A stretch of 64,000 nucleotides of DNA from Cyclaneusma minus (Eukaryota > Ascomycota > Leotiomycetes > Marthamycetales > Marthamycetaceae), in the NCBI GenBank assembly GCA_037179335.1, contig JAKZHN010000001.1, positions 1,240,001 through 1,304,000 of the forward strand. The letters are read 5' to 3'. The notes beneath the pieces were generated by a model. It did not search any database. It saw nothing but the letters and a program-made list of their open reading frames with translations, and had not been told where the DNA came from. This document shows, piece after piece, positions 58,629-64,000 of the stretch. The number at the start of each line of letters is the position of its first letter. The first letter of the stretch is position 1. The translations under genes and the position numbers were made by a program.

Positions 58629-60093
58629 CCGTTGAGAAGACCTCAACGACTTCGAAGGCACCGTAGATGGATTCGAGAGGAGGTTGAGGGCCGAACGTGT
58701 GCGCGGAATGTTTGCGAATATGCTGTAAGCAGAAAGCAGGCAGGGTCTTTCCCCCTGGATCGATGAAGGTTACGAAGGATCTTTAATCAGTGTGATTGTA
58801 GTCAGTTTGTAACCTGGGGAGAAAAAGAAAAAAGAAGGAGGGAGAAAGAAACTCTGCGTGAGTATATCTCGCGCCGCAGCCGCAGCCATTGCGCCGGGCA
58901 ACCAAGCGGGCTAAGCGACAAATGTTTGTTTACCTCTCGCTTAATTATAAGACTTTTTTGATTCTGAGTATTATCAATATTTTAAGCTACCGATACATCT
59001 GGTGCAGGTAAACAAAGGGACTGGAGCGCGAGTAAGAAACCACCCTTCCCCTCCTCCTCCTCCCCACGCGCCCAGGAGACATATAAGCTCAAGGTGCTAA
59101 GACAAGTGGAAGCAGAAGCAGAGCTCTATGAGGCTATATATGGGTGGCAAGGACTTTCCGCTGGAATACTTGGTCTGCCCCGTGGCTGGTCAGATTGACA
59201 TGGCCAAGCCCCTAGATGTATCGTGGGATTATTTTCAACGCTCCCCCGCAACGAGTACAAGCCCGGAAGTCGGCTTGGTGGGAGGGCTTGGATGGATCTT
59301 GTCTGGAACAAGGTTCGAAGCTCCAGAGTCCAGACTGGGTGTTAGGGGAAGACCGGAGACTCGAGGTTTTGTTCGGATATATAGGTGCAGACACTCTCCT
59401 GGACTTTGGTGTGTTTGTATGATCAAGGCGCCATCTCCGTGGTGTTTGTGATTGCACAGCTTTCAAGCTCTGCCGATACAGGGAGTCCTAACTGAGGACT
59501 CGGGCTGGGGCTAACCTACAACCGCAGAAGAGCTTCAGGGAGCTTGGTTAAAAGTACTGCCACTACGGCAGCTTCTGTCTCCCGCCTGTATGGACTTGTT
59601 CCGAGGAGATACCTAATCTGTCACGAAGACTGTGAATACTGGCCTGGTTTTCAGAGTCACAACGAAAGACTATCAGGGGTAAGCAAAGTTGGGCCGAGGG
59701 TGCCTCTACGCAAGTTGAAGATGACAGTTTTCGAAATTTTTCCGCCTCATGAGGTGGAGCTCCAGCCCTTTCTAGTTTTTAAGACCACCCTTGTTGATCA
59801 AAGCAAGCTAGATAAGCACTTAGATTGCTTCCACGTTTTGGAATGATCCAAAAAACTGGTTGAACTCACCCCTGTCCGGCAACTGGAGTTCTTCGGACTC
59901 TCGCAGACAAATCAGCTTGGCAACTATCCAAGTCATTGGGATTACTCGAAATGATTGTGAACATTCAAAGTCATTCGAGATTATCCGAATTAACAATAAG
60001 CAAGATCAAGCAAATTTGGAATGACCAGTAGTAACTTATTTGATTGGTACCGCATTGTATTTGTGGGCACTGGGAAACAGCAACATGATGTCA
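58629..60093. other. Intergenic, no gene seen
   Basis: About 1.46 kb between the Pro/Ala-rich gene and the ABM gene's 3' end. Short open frames only. A GGTTCGAAGCTCC near 59310 resembles a tRNA B box, but there is no matching A box or cloverleaf. The repeat at 59922-60000 lies here. Confidence 0.5.
59922..60000. repeat. Degenerate tandem repeat, about 19-bp period (locus E)
   Basis: Units: AACTATCCAAGTCATTGGG, ATTACTCGAAATGATTGTG, AACATTCAAAGTCATTCGAG and ATTATCCGAATTAACAATA. The A-A-ATTCnAAnTnATTnG frame agrees with the other four loci. Confidence 0.78.
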
Positions 60094-60565
60094 CTACAGC
60101 CTCGAATAACCTCCAACAGGCTTGACATACTTCAGCTCCATCTCGGCGCCCATCAGATCCTCGTCCTTGATCTTCTGGACAAAGGCCTTGAAGGCATCCG
60201 AGGCGACGTGAGTCTTTTGAGCGTCGGTATCGGCGTAGCTTCTCCGTGTCAGCCTAGGAGTCAGGAGAAAGGGCTGTCAAGTTAGTCAATACCTTTCAAG
60301 CATGATCACGTCCTCGACGCCCGTCTTTTTGTTGACTTCTCGGTGGGCCAGATATCTCTGTGTGCCAGGTTCATTGGCTTCGACGTAGGCTGTCAATTCA
60401 GTGAGAAGCTCGAGCATCTAGAGGCAACAAATGTCAGAAGGTGATTTGATTGTGATTGATATGCACTACTTATGCAGAGCAACAACACATCTTATGACTT
60501 GCCCTGTCGACTTTTCCTTCCTTGGGATGGAGGATGGCGATGAGATCAATTCTGTGGGGCGCCAT
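60094..60565 (-). CDS. ABM-domain (antibiotic-biosynthesis-monooxygenase fold) protein
   Basis: A 110-residue protein missed by single-frame reading. Minus-strand exons 60565-60503, 60417-60293 and 60238-60094 give MAPHRIDLIAILHPKEGKVD, then RMLELLTELTAYVEANEPGT, KKTGVEDVIMLESYADTDAQ, HVASDAFKAFVQKIKDEDLM and ELKYVKPVGGYSRL. This order (IAIL strand, LLxELxxYVExNEPGT, LESYAD, HxxSxAFK) is the dimeric alpha/beta-barrel ABM family. Intron 1 (60502-60418) starts gcaagt and ends ctctag, a GC-AG intron. Intron 2 has two possible acceptors 3 bp or so apart around 60239-60243, giving LESYAD or LERSYAD. ABM proteins are often cofactor-less monooxygenases; the substrate is unknown. Confidence 0.82.
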
Positions 60566-61339
60566 AATGAGAATAGGGTCGGCTTCAAGTTCGGTGGTTC
60601 AGTTGTCACAAATTCCAACGCATCCAAATTCGATTGTCACAAGCTTCCAAGGTTTGGACAGACTTCAATGGGGTTCTTTTGCTTTCGACCGAAGGGCAAA
60701 GACTATCCGGTGCAGGGAAAACCATTTTGCCGGTCACCCGCCGAAATGCCGATCGACATAGAGTCGTCTGGCCCACTTTTCCGGAATGCGGAAGGTCTTA
60801 GCTAGCTTAGTAAGAATCGCCAAAAGCTTATTAAGCAGTGTCCCCAGCCACAGCCAGCTATAGCCAGTTAGCTATAATTAATTAGCTATAGCCAGCCAAG
60901 CCAGCCAGCTATAGCCAATTAGCCATAGCCAATTTCGGGTCCGCGATATAGGGAAAGAGCAAAGCTCTCAATCAAAAAAGCGGTTGCGAAAATATAGTAT
61001 TTTGCGCACCGACAGTCGGTCGAAAGCGTGGCGCGCGCCTCTGGCGCGCCGTGCACAGTATGAATTGCAAGTCAATCGTCATATTAAACTGGGCCTGAGA
61101 GGTCCGGCTTATCAAGCATGGTGGCCGCTTGCACCTTCCCTGTGTGATTAAGAGCCGAGCCGAAGTTTCGCCAAATATTACTCTCTGTGCCAGCGTCTCT
61201 CTGCCCAAAAATCGGCGAGCAAAAGTCGCGGGCGACAGATATATCAATTCCACGCAGAGCGAGCACGTTGACGAAGTCGCGCGCCATCTAGAATTTCCTT
61301 TATTAGCCGCTAGCGCTTGCTTTGCACTTTACAACTACG
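60566..61339. other. Divergent region with A+T repeats and G+C palindromes
   Basis: About 770 bp between the ABM gene (-) and PUS7 (+). It includes an AGCTATAGCCA-type repeat at 60848-60935 and, at about 61000-61060, palindromic G+C sequences (CCGACAGTCGG; GGCGCGCGCC; GGCGCGCC). No gene is supported on either strand. Confidence 0.55.
60848..60935. repeat. AGCTATAGCCA-type short tandem repeat
   Basis: Repeated GCCAGCTATAGCCA, TTAGCTATAATTAATTAGCT (itself near-palindromic) and GCCAATTAGCCATAGCCAAT units with variable spacing. C/T and G/A differences between units would fit decay of a longer repeat, but the sample is too small to say so. Confidence 0.7.
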
Positions 61340-63848
61340 ATGACCACAGCCGAGATCGCGTCGGAGGAACCTCCAACCAAACGCCTCAAATTGTCAACAG
61401 ACGCTGAGACGACACCTGAGTCACGTGAGACCCGAATGACCGAAGCCCCTGAAGCCCCTGAAGCCCCTGAAGCTGTAGTGGCCATGGACAAGCTGGAGCC
61501 AGCCAGTCGTGACGACGCAGATGCCGAAGCTCGGGTCGGCATCCTGCAATATGTCAGCCCAGAGAACCCCGGTTTTTCGGGAATTCTGAAGCAAAGGTTG
61601 GATGAAGCACCATATGTTTGCTTGCGAGGTGGACTGCTTGCTAACTCGCCACAGATACACTGACTTCCTTGTGAATGAGATCGGTCTGGATGGCAAGGTT
61701 CTCCATCTCACTGAGATCCACGCGCCGAAGAAGGTGAAGGCCGACGAGGTACGTTCACAAGAGACTCAGACCAACGAAGAGGCTCAGCCCGCGGAGACTG
61801 TAGTCACCGAGAACCCGGAGGCGACTCAGACTGCCCCGGAGAGCACATCACAGGCACCCTCGGATTCCAATGGCCAATCTGCAGAGCAAGAGAAACCGGC
61901 TGCCAAGAAGGCATCTGAGAGTGCCCCAGCAGTGACCGAGTTCAAGCTCACTCTCGAAGATGAAGAGTGTCTGAAGACATATCTCAGTGCTCAGGTGATC
62001 CAGGAACTTGTGGTCCTGAACAACAGAATCTTGGCAAATCCCAATGCCAGACCCTCAGCTCATGGCGAAGTCAAGGCCGACCCCATCACAGATCGCGCCA
62101 TACGCACATCTATGCACAAGGTGAGTCCACAAACCCCGAGCTAATTACCAACATGCCTAGCCAGAATACTAATGCATTACCCCTTTCAGGATGTCCGTCG
62201 TATTTTCAATTCAAACTTCGAGACTGAGGCGCAGAACGACGGTTCCATATCCATCGTAGCAGCTTTCAAACGCAACTCGAATCGCAAGGGCCAAGGGAAT
62301 GGCGGGGGCGGAGGAGGAGGCCGCAACAACCAGAAGTACCCCAACAAGCTAAGCTGGGAAGAGCTCGGCGGCGAGTATCTCCACTTCAACCTGTACAAGG
62401 AGAACAAAGATACCATGGAAGTTGTCAACTTTATCGCATCCCGCACCAAGCTGAACATAAGGACATTTGGCTTTTCTGGCACCAAAGACAAACGTGCCTG
62501 CACTGTGCAGCGTGTCTCTGTCTTCCGCACCCACGCCCAGCGACTAGTTGCCCTCAACGCAACCCTATTCGGCTCCAAATTAGGTGATTTCAAGCACGAG
62601 CGCCACGGTCTCGAACTCGGCGACCTCAAAGGCAATGAGTTCCATATCACACTACGCGACTGCACCTTCCCTGGCAGCGATGGTCTGGACACTGCCGACA
62701 CCGTCAAGCTGGGTAACCAAGTCGTCGGTACTGCAATCCGCAACTTACAGGAACGCGGATTCCTCAACTACTACGGCATGCAACGCTTCGGTACTTTTGG
62801 TGTCGGTACCCACGCCGTCGGTCTCCAGATCCTGCAGGGCGATTACGAAGGGGCTGTGAATTCTATCCTTTTGTACAACCCCGCTGTTCTCAACTACGCC
62901 ATGAACCCTGACGCCGCTGAAGTGGATGCCACAAAGATATCCCAGGAGGACATGTCGAGAGCAGAGGCGATCTACATGTTTAGGAATGGAAAGAGCAGCC
63001 AGCAGGTTCTCGAAAAGCTGCCGCGTAAGTTCTCTGCCGAGACGGCGATTGTCCGCTGGATGACGAACAAGAATCGCAAAGAGGATTACATAGGTGCGCT
63101 GGTGGCTATCCCTCGTAATTTGCGCTTGATGTATGTGCATGCATACCAGTCTTTGGTGTGGAATCTCGCTGTCAGTGAGCGCTGGAGCAAGTACGGAAAT
63201 CGGGTTGTTGAAGGGGATCTGGTGCTCTGCCAAAAGCCAGGTACCGCTTCAGCGGAGTCTGCGAAGGAGAAGAAAGAAGAGGTCGATCAGAATGGTGAGG
63301 TGGTAGTGATGCCTGCTGCAGGCGACGCGGCGACTGTGGCGGATGACGTGTACCAGCGCGCTCGTCCCCTGACTGCTGAGGAAGCTGAGAGTGGGAAGTA
63401 CAGTATCTTTGATGTTGTGCTGCCTACGCCCGGCTATGACATTGAATATCCCCGCAACGAGATTGGGGAGTTCTACAAGACTTTCATGGGCAGTGAGGCT
63501 GGCGGAAGACTGGATCCGCATGATATGCGGAGGAAGCAGAAGGATTTTAGTCTCAGTGGGAGCTACAGGAAGATGTTGGAGACGGTCGGGAAGGACGTGA
63601 GCTTTGAGGTGAAGGCATATGCTGATGAGATGGAGCAGCTTGTGCCTACCGATCTGGATAAGCTGAATGGAGGCATGAGGGGGCAGAAGGAGGCTAAGGA
63701 GGCAGAGGCGAATGATGTCAAGATGGAAAAGGTTGCTGTGGTGGTCAAGTTCCAGTTGAGATCGAGCACATATGCTACGATGGCACTGAGGGAGCTGATG
63801 AAGGGCGCCGTGAAGGCTTTCAAGCCTGAATACAGTGGTGGCAGGTAA
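61340..63848 (+). CDS. PUS7: TruD-family pseudouridine synthase PUS7
   Basis: 793 residues; exons 61340-61596, 61655-62120, 62190-63848. Splices restore GILKQRYTDFLVNEI and TSMHKDVRRIFNSNFE. PUS7 forms pseudouridine in tRNA, U2 snRNA and mRNA. Diagnostic motifs: YTDFLVNEI near the N-terminal core, GFSGTKDKRACTVQ with catalytic Asp341, the NEFHITLRDC strand, then LNYYGMQRFG and further on RNLRLMYVHAYQSLVWN and DVVLPTPGYDIEYP, all expected of TruD/Pus7. Fungus-specific features are an N-terminal disordered segment with APEAPEAPEA, a Gln/Glu/Thr-rich insert around residues 110-175 and a poly-Gly run (about 278-285). The minus-strand open frames overlapping this gene are shadows. Confidence 0.96.
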
Positions 63849-64000
63849 TCTGGAACCCGCCGCCTTGAGCCATATGAAGGCCAGGGGGAGAATCAATCGC
63901 TGCATGGCGATACACAGAGTCTAAAAGTAAGACCTGACGCAGTGCAATACAAAGTCATCTTGCAAGCTCACTCAGAGAGTTCGCTCTCTTGCGTTAAAAC
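63849..64000. other. PUS7 3' flank
   Basis: Last 152 bp of the window, presumed 3' UTR and intergenic sequence; nothing else recognised. Confidence 0.4.

Noticed and set aside
59290..59340. tRNA-like B box GGTTCGAAGCTCC
   Set aside because: No A box at suitable distance and no cloverleaf; taken as chance.

Overview
The window is nuclear DNA of a filamentous ascomycete (Pezizomycotina; Dothideomycetes is my guess, not shown). The evidence is single-gene eukaryotic transcription units on both strands with short introns (mostly 50-85 nt, GT-AG, CTAAC-like branch points), fungal protein families (Scs3/FIT2, Kri1, Pff1, Ssh4, a Zn2Cys6 regulator) and an A+T-rich retroelement whose LTR differences are all C/T or G/A transitions, as repeat-induced point mutation (RIP) leaves. 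I assembled exon models by eye and checked every one for frame closure.

Layout. 1-4.15 kb: the 3' end of an Scs3/FIT2 gene, then a Rab5-type GTPase (-) and the ribosome-biogenesis gene KRI1 (+), divergently transcribed. 4.74-11.36 kb: one complete but destroyed LTR retrotransposon with 183/185-bp LTRs and a 5-bp target duplication. 11.6-20.65 kb: an FtsJ-like methyltransferase, an ADGF/CECR1-family deaminase-like protein that has lost predicted zinc ligands, and the vacuolar membrane protease Pff1. 21.2-29.7 kb: a small secreted protein, three F-box-like genes and a MAPEG protein. 29.8-36.7 kb: a carnosine N-methyltransferase-like gene divergent from proteasome chaperone PAC4, then transportin (Kap104 type). 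36.7-45.2 kb: an 8.5-kb gene-poor stretch with a perfect 27-bp inverted repeat, ending at a Zn2Cys6 regulator. 48.2-64 kb: a UCH37-type deubiquitinase, an Ssh4/Ear1 SPRY adaptor, a repeat-rich segment with duplicated splice-site modules, an SDR reductase, an unrecognised Pro/Ala/Ser-rich repeat protein, a small ABM-domain protein and pseudouridine synthase PUS7.

Most recognised genes are housekeeping (trafficking, ribosome, tRNA/mRNA modification, proteasome, ubiquitin, nuclear import) and do not form a pathway or biosynthetic cluster. The less ordinary content is the RIP-polarised retroelement, the deaminase pseudoenzyme candidate, a family of degenerate tandem repeats with a period of about 19 bp at five intergenic sites, the large hairpin, the duplicated exon/intron-boundary modules near 53.4-54.1 kb, two GC-AG introns and two stop-free in-phase introns. 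I found no rRNA, tRNA or CRISPR features.
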